This document shows positions 28,171-35,220 of a DNA stretch of 64,000 nt, one piece after another. The DNA lies in the NCBI GenBank assembly GCA_023434665.1, contig JAEYSM010000023.1, forward strand, positions 124,001 through 188,000, given 5' to 3'. The number at the start of each line of letters is the position of its first letter. The first letter of the stretch is position 1. The notes beneath the pieces are model-generated. The model was given only the letters and a program-made list of their open reading frames with translations, searched no databases and was not told where the DNA came from. The stretch comes from Bacteroidota bacterium. GTDB taxonomy: Bacteria; Bacteroidota; Bacteroidia; Bacteroidales; Lentimicrobiaceae. The translations under genes and the position numbers were made by a program.

Positions 28171-28527
28171 ATGGTGAACTATAATAAACTTGTCTATGAA
28201 TTTTTGATAAATAGTTTTGTCGAAGATTATGCATACAACAAAAAGTTTGTTGAAAAATTTAACAATGAACTGGAAAATCTTGGGATTACATATAAATATA
28301 CTTACGATGAATTTTGTGTTGAACTGCTCGACCGTACCTTATATATTCTCGACGAAGTGAGGGATTCGCTGTCCGTGAAGAAATTAAAATTAGCTTTTCA
28401 CGATATTATTGATCGGATAGTTGATGAAATGAAAGCATGCAAAGTAAGAGGTGACATGACTTACAGTATTTCGCTTAAAGACCGTATAGCTCAAATTGAT
28501 TATAAACGGATCGAAACCGTTGAATAA
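28171..28527 (+). CDS. small hypothetical protein
   Basis: 118 residues, acidic/basic mixed and predicted mostly helical, beginning MVNYNKLVYEFLINSF. No signal peptide, membrane helix or known domain is seen. It lies between the broken kinase and a convergent hybrid kinase gene, with 30 bases between its stop and the stop of the latter. The preceding 190-base spacer has no clear promoter box. No function can be assigned. Confidence 0.5.
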   Translation: MVNYNKLVYEFLINSFVEDYAYNKKFVEKFNNELENLGITYKYTYDEFCVELLDRTLYILDEVRDSLSVKKLKLAFHDIIDRIVDEMKACKVRGDMTYSISLKDRIAQIDYKRIETVE

Positions 28528-28557
28528 TCTTTCTTACTTAGACCAGAAATTTATTCT

Positions 28558-30534
28558 TTACTGACGTGAATATTTATTGATTACCTCCACAAGCTTATCC
28601 TTTTTAACAGGTTTTGAGATGTAATCATTACAACCGGCCTCAAGAGATTTTTCCCGGTCATCTGCTAAAGCATAAGCTGTTAAAGCTATTATAGGCAATT
28701 CAGGACGTATGCTTTTAATCTGACGGGTTGCTTCATATCCATCCATATTTGGCATCTTTATATCCATAAAGACTAATGAGATATTTGGATCCTCTTTACA
28801 TTTGCAAACAGCTTCAAGCCCATCATACGCTCTTAGTATTTCGATATTTAAACTTTGAAGGCTGAATTTCAAATAGTGATAATTAATATCATCATCCTCA
28901 GCGACTAAGACAGTCATAGCAGGTATTTCTAAATCTGTTTTAAGAGGTACTTTTGCAGGACCTTTTGTTGTTTTATCTGTTTTATGTGGCAAATTTAAGC
29001 TAAAAGTGGAACCTTTGCCCTCTTCAGATTCAGCCTTTATTGTACCACCAAGCATTTCTGCATATGCTTTACTTATAGCCAATCCTAAACCAGAGCCTTC
29101 ATAATTACGGGAATGTGTATAATCAGCCTGTACAAAACGATCAAAAACACTATCTATTAAGCCAGCAGGTATTCCTTTTCCTGTATCAGAAACCCTGAAC
29201 TCCATCCTGGCCCCCTGAAGTTGACAGCCAAAGGTAACTTCACCAACTCTAGTGAATTTCAGCGCATTTTTAATCAAATTAGTAAGAATTGCATCCAGTT
29301 TATTATGGTCTGTAATTACAAATCTTCTATCGTTAGGTAGCAGGGATTCAATCTTTAATTCAAGATTCTTTTTTTCAGCTTCAGTCTTGAAAAAATTAAA
29401 CTGATTCAATAGCAATCCATTAATGTCAACAACATTTTCTTTTACAATGCTAGCTCCTGATTCAATACGACTTATGTCAATAATATCGTTAATAGTATCC
29501 ATCAGTCTCTTGCCACTTGATCTAACGAATTCTATGTATTCATCACGTTGGTCGCCTGAGAGATCTGAGTTTTGTAGAAGATCCATAAAACCCAAGATTC
29601 CATTCATTGGAGTCCGAATTTCGTGACTCATGTTAGCAAGAAAGGCAGTTTTCAGCCTATCACTTTCTTCTGCTATTGCTTTTGCTTCAAGCAATTGTTT
29701 TTCAGCTTTAGTTTTATCAGAAATATCAATGATAATTGAATGAAAGTAAACCTCACCACCAATGTTTATTTTGCTTGAGAATACTTCCACGTCAGTGGGT
29801 TCAGCATTATTTCGACGGTGTTTGAAAAAGAAATGATCATTCCTGGAGTTTCTTACTTTTTCAAGTTGCATTTCTATTTCTTCAGGGCTTAATACATTGA
29901 TTTGACTGATATTCATTTGTAGCAGTTCTTCACGGGTCCACCCATAAAACCTTACTCCTGCTTCATTTACATCAACTATTTGTCCTGAATTATTAAGCAA
30001 GATTTTAATAGCTGAATGGTTATGAAATAAGTTCCTGAATTTTTCTTCACTTGCAAGCAAAGCATCCTGAGTCCTTTTCACCTCAGTAATATCGGTGATC
30101 ATCACATGCCTGGAAATAATTCCATTAAGGTTAATAGTTTGAGAAATAATTTTGACATGAAGTATATCACCATTCTTTGTTTTGTGTCTCCAAAAACCTG
30201 CGCTATCTGCAACAGTCCGAGAATTTATATGATTCAGAAACTTCTCCAGGTCCTCTTCAGGTCTGATATCTTTGATAGAAAGTTCTAGCAATTCGTCATA
30301 ATTATAACCATATAAATTGACAGCTGCCTCATTTGCGTCAATTATCATCAGGGTATCAACCCTGTAAATAATCATGGGTTGAGGATTGTGCCTGAACAAT
30401 AAACGATAAATACTATCAACTTCATGGAAATTTATACCCAATTCCTCATTTTCAGAAGCTGAATTCTCGTTTGGTACTAAAAATTCACCTTCAATATTTT
30501 TATGTAGATTATCGTCCTCAGATTCTGTGAACAT
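28558..30534 (-). CDS. soluble hybrid histidine kinase with two PAS domains and receiver
   Basis: 658 residues from ATG 30534. Without membrane segments: two PAS/PAC units (about 35-155, MIIYRVDTLMIIDANEAAVNLYGYNYDEL, and 160-280, RFYGWTREEL), HisKA with H304 (FLANMSHEIRTPMNG), HATPase_c (NLIKNALKF, DTGKGIPAG, GSGLGLAISKAYAE, 400-510) and a receiver domain with D591 (LVFMDIKMPNMDG) and the K in YISKPV. The frame reaches a TTG at 30585, but that codon lies inside the terminator hairpin of the upstream OsmC gene, so the ATG is favoured. Cytoplasmic input, phosphorelay to an unknown Hpt/response regulator. Its PAS region shows it is a paralogue, not a copy, of the kinase at 21416. Confidence 0.92.
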   Translation of the reverse strand: MFTESEDDNLHKNIEGEFLVPNENSASENEELGINFHEVDSIYRLLFRHNPQPMIIYRVDTLMIIDANEAAVNLYGYNYDELLELSIKDIRPEEDLEKFLNHINSRTVADSAGFWRHKTKNGDILHVKIISQTINLNGIISRHVMITDITEVKRTQDALLASEEKFRNLFHNHSAIKILLNNSGQIVDVNEAGVRFYGWTREELLQMNISQINVLSPEEIEMQLEKVRNSRNDHFFFKHRRNNAEPTDVEVFSSKINIGGEVYFHSIIIDISDKTKAEKQLLEAKAIAEESDRLKTAFLANMSHEIRTPMNGILGFMDLLQNSDLSGDQRDEYIEFVRSSGKRLMDTINDIIDISRIESGASIVKENVVDINGLLLNQFNFFKTEAEKKNLELKIESLLPNDRRFVITDHNKLDAILTNLIKNALKFTRVGEVTFGCQLQGARMEFRVSDTGKGIPAGLIDSVFDRFVQADYTHSRNYEGSGLGLAISKAYAEMLGGTIKAESEEGKGSTFSLNLPHKTDKTTKGPAKVPLKTDLEIPAMTVLVAEDDDINYHYLKFSLQSLNIEILRAYDGLEAVCKCKEDPNISLVFMDIKMPNMDGYEATRQIKSIRPELPIIALTAYALADDREKSLEAGCNDYISKPVKKDKLVEVINKYSRQ

Positions 30535-30564
30535 ATGAGTGTTTTTACCTTTACTATTGCGCCA

Positions 30565-30608
30565 AAAATAAGAAAAACCGCTCAATCCAATTGAAGGTTC
30601 GAGCGGTT
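30565..30608 (-). terminator. rho-independent terminator of the osmC-like gene
   Basis: On the minus strand, stem aaccgctc / gagcggtt (plus-strand 30576-30583 and 30601-30608, 8 bp perfect) encloses a 17-base loop and is followed by TTTCTTATTTTT. It lies about 22 bases after the stop of the OsmC-like gene and just upstream of the hybrid kinase. Confidence 0.75.
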
Positions 30609-30630
30609 CTACAAAAAGAGCTTAAAGATG

Positions 30631-31047
30631 TCAGATTAACTTTGCATTAAGATCAATCGCACTTTTTAAAGTGAGGGAAATTGGACAAGTATCTTTCGCA
30701 ATTTGTGCAAGTTCTTGAAATTTAGAATCTTCTATGCCGGGAATTTTGGCAACCAGATCTAGCAGGATGTGCGAAATCCTATCATTTTCGAAAGTCACTT
30801 TGGCTGAAGTCTCAAGAGAATCAGCTGTAAAACCTGCATCACCCAGAACAAAAGAAAGCTTCATTGTAAAACACCCCGCATGTGCAGCTCCAATCAGCTC
30901 CTCGGGGTTTGTACCTTTCTCGTCACCAAATCTCTTACTAAATGAATATGGCGTTTCATTGAGGACACCACTTTGTGTTGTTAATGTCCCAGTTCCTGTC
31001 TGTCCGGCTCCTTGCCAGAATGCTTTCGCATTTCTTGAAAATTTCAT
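30631..31047 (-). CDS. OsmC/Ohr-family peroxiredoxin-like protein
   Basis: A 138-residue OsmC-fold protein. The two redox cysteines are present: C59 (LIGAAHAGCFTM) and C121 (KDTCPISL), with the FSKRFGDEKGTNPEELI segment that leads to the first. The family reduces organic hydroperoxides using lipoyl or dithiol partners in the cytoplasm. It is monocistronic with its own terminator. The length and the order of motifs place it in the OsmC rather than the Ohr subgroup, though this cannot be separated by eye with certainty. Confidence 0.9.
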   Translation of the reverse strand: MKFSRNAKAFWQGAGQTGTGTLTTQSGVLNETPYSFSKRFGDEKGTNPEELIGAAHAGCFTMKLSFVLGDAGFTADSLETSAKVTFENDRISHILLDLVAKIPGIEDSKFQELAQIAKDTCPISLTLKSAIDLNAKLI

Positions 31048-31231
31048 AATCTAAAGTTCTGTTTAATTGAGTCAATAACCGTATTCGTTGATTTTTGTTT
31101 AGTAATAATGAAATTTATAGGTAATGGCAGCGTTATTAAATACATTTAAGTATAGTGCAACCTAAATCATATTTTGGCGTCTAATACCAAATTGTCTACC
31201 AATAATCCCTATCATACTAATACACAACGAA

Positions 31232-31732
31232 ATGGACTCACTTTATGAGCAATACCGGCAGAAAGCAGATCAAAACTTCATTGCACATAATCTTACTGGA
31301 GCTGTAGAAATCTATACAAAAGCATTGGATTTATGGCCAGATGACACTGATTTATACTGGCAAAGAGGGCATCTGCTATACTTTTTAGGCAAATTCGATG
31401 AGGCATTAAGAGATTTTACCAAAATAACAGAATATTTACCCTCTTGTGTTGATGGTTATTTATGTCGTATTATGGTGAATCATTCGATTAAAAATTTCGA
31501 AGGAATGCTTGCTGATCACGACGTTATAATCAAACTGAAGCCCCGAAAAGCTGAATCATGGAGAAGCCGTGGAGAGACAAAGTTTGAATCGGGTGACTAT
31601 AAAGGTGCCATTGCTGATTTTGAAACCGCGCTAAGGTTAGATCCGGCAGACATGAGGACACATCAGTTAAGGATTGACGCTAAACAAAGTGTTTTATATC
31701 CCAACCGAATCTACATTGCCAGGGCATCATAA
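31232..31732 (+). CDS. TPR-repeat protein
   Basis: 166 residues with three to four TPR units: about 12-45 (NFIAHNLTGAVEIYTKALDLWPDD), 46-79 (YWQRGHLLYFLGKFDEALRDFTKITEYLP), about 84-110 and 117-150 (RGETKFESGDYKGAIADFETALRLDPAD). No signal peptide, so cytoplasmic. It is a protein-protein interaction scaffold with unknown partner. Its 3' end overlaps the stop of the convergent kinase gene at 31727 by 6 bases. Confidence 0.75.
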   Translation: MDSLYEQYRQKADQNFIAHNLTGAVEIYTKALDLWPDDTDLYWQRGHLLYFLGKFDEALRDFTKITEYLPSCVDGYLCRIMVNHSIKNFEGMLADHDVIIKLKPRKAESWRSRGETKFESGDYKGAIADFETALRLDPADMRTHQLRIDAKQSVLYPNRIYIARAS

Positions 31733-33115
31733 TGTATCGTTTTCAATTGGAATAACAAATCGGAATACAGACCCCTGACCATAAACAGAATCCAGAGAAA
31801 TATTACCATTCATTAATTCAACATAAGCCTGAGCAATAGATAAACCCAAGCCAGCCCCTTCATAATGGCGGGAAATTTCAGGATCTGCCTGAGAAAATCT
31901 TTCGAAAATTCTTTTATGTAAATGTTCCTTTATACCAACTCCCTGATCAGAAACATAAAATTCAATCATTTTAATTGAACCTGACTGTTCACGATTTTCA
32001 GAAAATTTGTACCCAAACTGAATAGTACCTTTGTCGGAGAACCGTATGGCATTATTAATTAAAATTGACATGACAGTGCTTATCTTTTCTTTGTCTGCAA
32101 CCAGCTCTGATTCAGAATCTGATAAGGCTTTTTGAGTTTCTAAATGTAGATTTTTTGAGGAAGCTTCGGTTATAAAGTCTTTGTATAACTCATCAAATAA
32201 TCCATTAATTTTAAACCTTGTCCTTTTCAGATTAATGCTGCCTGCATCAATCTTTGATATTTCAATCAGGTTATTAATCATGTAAAGCATTCTATTACCA
32301 CTTGCATTTATCAAATTAGAATACTCTGCACGTTCTTCCATCGTCAAATCTTCTTTTGAAAGTAGTTCTGCAAAACCAATCAACCCATTCATTGGTGTTC
32401 TGATTTCATGACTCAGATTTGCAAGAAAAGCTGATTTAAGCCGATTACTTTCTTCTGCGGCTTCCTTAGCTATTGAAAGTTCTTTATTCAATTTAAATTC
32501 ATTGATCAGCAATTGATCAATGTGCTTTCTGTTTTGCCAGTTTTTGAATTGTGTCAACATCAACCATCCTAATAAAACACCTGCCGGGATATAAACAAGC
32601 ATAAAAGGCAGAAGTAATGCTTTTAGCGTTGTAACCACTAATTCCCTAGGCAGTAAAAGAGTACAAATAGCCATCAAGATGTGTACTATGATGCTTAGTA
32701 CTGTAAGGTTTGCAATAGGATTTACAATCTTCCACTCAGGTCTGAAGATTCTCCATAAAATGCCCGACATTCCGGAGGTAACAATAACACCAATTCCCAT
32801 GTAAACACCATCACCACCCAGTGAAAATCTGAATATACTATCAATAATCATAGCAATTATGGTAGGAATTGCTCCAAAGAAAAGACCTGAAATGCTAATC
32901 ATCACAGATCGGGTATCAAATACTAATCCGGGCACTAAGGTCCAAGGTGTAAGCATCAGAACAATTCCTATTGAACCAATAATGACACCTGTAAATACTT
33001 TATAGTACCACTTATCCGATTCAGCTTGCTTGACCCATAAGTTATCGTAGACCATGCTAAAGGCAAGAAGAATGGCTGTATTTTGCAACAACCCGAGCAA
33101 AAAGGGACCAATCAT
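31727..33115 (-). CDS. membrane sensor histidine kinase with LytS-like 5TM domain
   Basis: 462 residues. N-terminal five-to-six helix membrane domain (residues 1-195) of the 5TM-5TMR_LYT type (LVPGLVFDTRSVMISISGLFFGAIPTIIAMIIDSIFRF), then a coiled linker, HisKA with H236 (FLANLSHEIRTPMNG) and HATPase_c (ILINNAIRF, DQGVGIKEH, GAGLGLSIAQAYVE, to about 455). No receiver domain. The LYT domain is known to bind or sense cell-envelope signals in LytS-like kinases; here it is joined to an ordinary HisKA core rather than the LytS-type kinase. The response regulator partner is not in the window. Same core signature as the two hybrid kinases. Confidence 0.9.
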   Translation of the reverse strand: MIGPFLLGLLQNTAILLAFSMVYDNLWVKQAESDKWYYKVFTGVIIGSIGIVLMLTPWTLVPGLVFDTRSVMISISGLFFGAIPTIIAMIIDSIFRFSLGGDGVYMGIGVIVTSGMSGILWRIFRPEWKIVNPIANLTVLSIIVHILMAICTLLLPRELVVTTLKALLLPFMLVYIPAGVLLGWLMLTQFKNWQNRKHIDQLLINEFKLNKELSIAKEAAEESNRLKSAFLANLSHEIRTPMNGLIGFAELLSKEDLTMEERAEYSNLINASGNRMLYMINNLIEISKIDAGSINLKRTRFKINGLFDELYKDFITEASSKNLHLETQKALSDSESELVADKEKISTVMSILINNAIRFSDKGTIQFGYKFSENREQSGSIKMIEFYVSDQGVGIKEHLHKRIFERFSQADPEISRHYEGAGLGLSIAQAYVELMNGNISLDSVYGQGSVFRFVIPIENDTL

Positions 33116-33222
33116 TATTTACTTATTGATAATACAAATATATATTATAATGGCACCAACTCACGAAGAGCATATTTTTTTTATTCATCTGATTTCACCA
33201 ATAAAAGGCCTTTAATAATTCA

Positions 33223-33230
33223 TACTTTTG
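33223..33230 (+). promoter_or_regulatory. candidate -7 box of the aminotransferase gene
   Basis: TActTTTG followed by C, matching TAnnTTTG, 18 bases before the ATG at 33249. No clear -33 TTTG upstream. Confidence 0.35.
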
Positions 33231-33248
33231 CAGTGAAATATAGTTAAA

Positions 33249-34406
33249 ATGAAATCCAAGATATACCTTTCATCCCCTCACATGGGTGGCTGCGAGATGG
33301 AATATATTATAGAAGCTTTTGATTCTAACTGGATTGCCCCATTAGGACCTAATGTAAATGGTTTTGAAGAAGAGTTAGCTCTATATACCGGGTCAGCACA
33401 TGTAGCTGCTCTAAGTGCTGGAACAGCTGCAATTCATTTAGCATTGATTCTGCTCGGAATAAAACCGGGTGATATTGTATTATGTCAGAGTTTCACTTTC
33501 TCAGCTACTGCCAATCCAATCATTTATCAGGGTGCAACACCGGTTTTTATTGACAGTGAGCAAGAAACATGGAATATGGATCCTAAAGCACTCAATACAG
33601 CCATATCTGACTGTATGTCAGGTGCCGTTACAGGGACACCTACAATGCCAAAAGCAATAATTCCCGTCCACTTATACGGAATGCCTGCTAAAATGGATGA
33701 AATTATGGCAATTGCTAACAAGCATGGCATCCCGGTTATTGAGGATGCAGCCGAAGCCCTGGGATCTACTTACAAAGGAAAGAAATGTGGCACTTTTGGA
33801 AAATTTGGCATTTTAAGTTTTAATGGGAATAAAATTATTACGACCAGTGGTGGTGGAGCTTTATTATCAGAAGATGAAAATCTTATCGCTAAAGCAAGAT
33901 TTCTTGCAACACAAGCACGGGATCAGGCTCCTCATTATCAACATAGTCACATTGGTTATAATTATCGAATGAGCAACATCGTTGCCGGGATTGGTAGAGG
34001 TCAGCTTAAAGTCCTTGAAAAACATCTCGCAATTCGACGGGAAAATTTTAATCGCTATTATGAATATTTTGGAAAATTAAAGTCAAAAGGGTATAACGTT
34101 GACTTACTTCCCGAACCTGAAGGCCATTTTTCTAATAGATGGTTGACTACAATTATTATCGATCAAGAAAGAAACAAAGGAATTACTAGGGAAACTATAA
34201 GGATTGCAATGGAAAATGAGAATATTGAAACGCGCCCCTTATGGAAACCCATGCACCTGCAACCTGTATTTGAGGGATACCGATGTTATGGAAATCCAAT
34301 CAGTGAAAAACTCTTCATGAATGGACTCTGCTTGCCTAGTGGTTCGAACCTTACTTCTGATGAAATTAATAGGATCTTTCAGGTTTTAAAAAATATTTTC
34401 AAGTAA
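33249..34406 (+). CDS. PLP-dependent sugar aminotransferase (DegT/DnrJ/EryC1 family, PglE/EpsN-like)
   Basis: A 385-residue fold-type I aminotransferase. The start LSSPHMGGCEMEYIIEAFDSNWIAPLGPNV and ALSAGTAAIHLAL are characteristic; PLP-lysine is K195 (SFNGNKIITTSGGGA), with VHLYGMPAKM and EDAAEALGS for the cofactor pocket and GYNYRMSN. Members transfer an amino group to 4-keto-6-deoxy sugar nucleotides such as UDP-4-keto-6-deoxy-GlcNAc in bacillosamine-type synthesis, so it could use the product of the CapD-type dehydratases at 7-12 kb. It is not in an operon with them; the neighbours are a kinase and a small ORF. The exact sugar is inferred, the family is sure. Confidence 0.9.
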   Translation: MKSKIYLSSPHMGGCEMEYIIEAFDSNWIAPLGPNVNGFEEELALYTGSAHVAALSAGTAAIHLALILLGIKPGDIVLCQSFTFSATANPIIYQGATPVFIDSEQETWNMDPKALNTAISDCMSGAVTGTPTMPKAIIPVHLYGMPAKMDEIMAIANKHGIPVIEDAAEALGSTYKGKKCGTFGKFGILSFNGNKIITTSGGGALLSEDENLIAKARFLATQARDQAPHYQHSHIGYNYRMSNIVAGIGRGQLKVLEKHLAIRRENFNRYYEYFGKLKSKGYNVDLLPEPEGHFSNRWLTTIIIDQERNKGITRETIRIAMENENIETRPLWKPMHLQPVFEGYRCYGNPISEKLFMNGLCLPSGSNLTSDEINRIFQVLKNIFK

Positions 34407-34477
34407 TGTTGTCAATTCAATCAACTCAAAAATTAAAATAGATCAACTTTCAGTTTATTACAATACATTTAGATAAA

Positions 34478-34505
34478 AAAAAGCAATGCAGTGGCATTGC
34501 TTTTT
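34478..34505. terminator. bidirectional hairpin terminator
   Basis: A perfect stem gcaatgc / gcattgc (34483-34489 and 34494-34500), flanked by A-run and T-run (extending pairing to about 12 bp), with loop agtg. It can end the aminotransferase transcript on the plus strand and the small ORF transcript on the minus strand. Confidence 0.8.
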
Positions 34506-34527
34506 CTTACTCTGTTACGTAATTACC

Positions 34528-34674
34528 TTACTTCTTGGCGGCTTGCGAAAGCTTGTATTGTTCCCGTTTCCCTTTAGTAACAGGTTTTTTCACTTTCTGT
34601 CGTTTAGCCAGGTAAGCAGCCACGATTTCCCTTGTCTCGTCGGTTAAAATAAACTCTGTGTCTTGCTTTTTCAT
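34528..34674 (-). CDS. 48-residue basic hypothetical protein
   Basis: ORF of 49 codons including stop, ATG at 34674, translating to a very basic product (about 13 Lys/Arg) beginning MKKQDTEFILTDETREIVAAYL and ending KREQYKLSQAAKK. The first half is acidic/amphipathic and the second half basic, as in small DNA- or RNA-binding or ribosome-associated proteins. It is followed 23 bases later by a good terminator on the same strand, which supports expression of a real gene. No known family is recognised. Confidence 0.5.
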   Translation of the reverse strand: MKKQDTEFILTDETREIVAAYLAKRQKVKKPVTKGKREQYKLSQAAKK

Positions 34675-34934
34675 ATCTTAGGTTTTGCTTACTATGAGTT
34701 TTTTGCAAAGATATATTATATGTCTATTAGTCTAGTATATACATATAAGTAATTCTTTTAAATGAGGGTCTATCGGACACAGTTTCAGACGAAATGATTC
34801 AAACATTACAATTGAATTATAAATCAACTATGGAGACTCAGATGCAAAACATTTATTACACACTGCCCTCACTTTTACAATATCTTAAATATACAACAAA
34901 AAACCATTATTTATGCAGAGAACCAAAAATATTT

Positions 34935-34970
34935 ATATAAAAGAAAAACATCCCTTCATCAGAGAGATGT
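34935..34970 (-). terminator. rho-independent terminator on minus strand
   Basis: Minus-strand stem ACATCTCT / AGGGATGT (one G-U pair) with 7-base loop followed by TTTTCTTTTAT. It does not follow any recognised CDS: the pepF gene already has its own terminator at 35138-35201. It may end a small RNA that starts near 35030. Confidence 0.6.
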
Positions 34971-35027
34971 TGTCGTACTATCTAGTTGTTAAAATTTGAA
35001 GGATTGGAAGGTCTGATTATTATATTT
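34937..35027 (-). ncRNA. candidate small RNA, about 90 nt
   Basis: On the minus strand, TAaaTTTG (plus-strand 35034-35041, Bacteroidota -7 consensus) is followed about 90 bases later by the terminator at 34935-34970, with no ORF between them. The implied transcript contains a pyrimidine-rich stretch (ccttccaatccttc). No -33 box is clear. This is only an inference from promoter-like and terminator signals. Confidence 0.3.
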
Positions 35028-35137
35028 CTATGCCAAATTTAAGTGATGTTTACATGAATTTTAGGCGTTTTATAACGTGTAAAGTATACTTAGAAGACGC
35101 TTAGAAGTCGGTTAGGCTATTAGTTCTATGAAACTAA

Positions 35138-35201
35138 AAACCACCCTGGCTACCAATACCAATTTAATAAAGGTAAATTCGTAAGCTATTCAGGGTGGTT
35201 T
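35138..35201 (-). terminator. long-loop hairpin terminator downstream of pepF-like gene
   Basis: Inverted repeat aaaccaccctg / cagggtggttt (11 bp perfect; plus-strand 35138-35148 and 35191-35201) with a 42-base loop. On the minus strand the second arm is followed by TTTTTAGTTT. It begins 20 bases after the stop of the peptidase gene at 35221. The long loop is itself partly self-complementary. Confidence 0.65.
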
Positions 35202-35220
35202 CTTCCTTAAGGAAAATTTC

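Noticed and set aside
34335..34355. tRNA-like GGTTCGAACC sequence
   Set aside because: Lies inside the aminotransferase coding frame with no surrounding cloverleaf.
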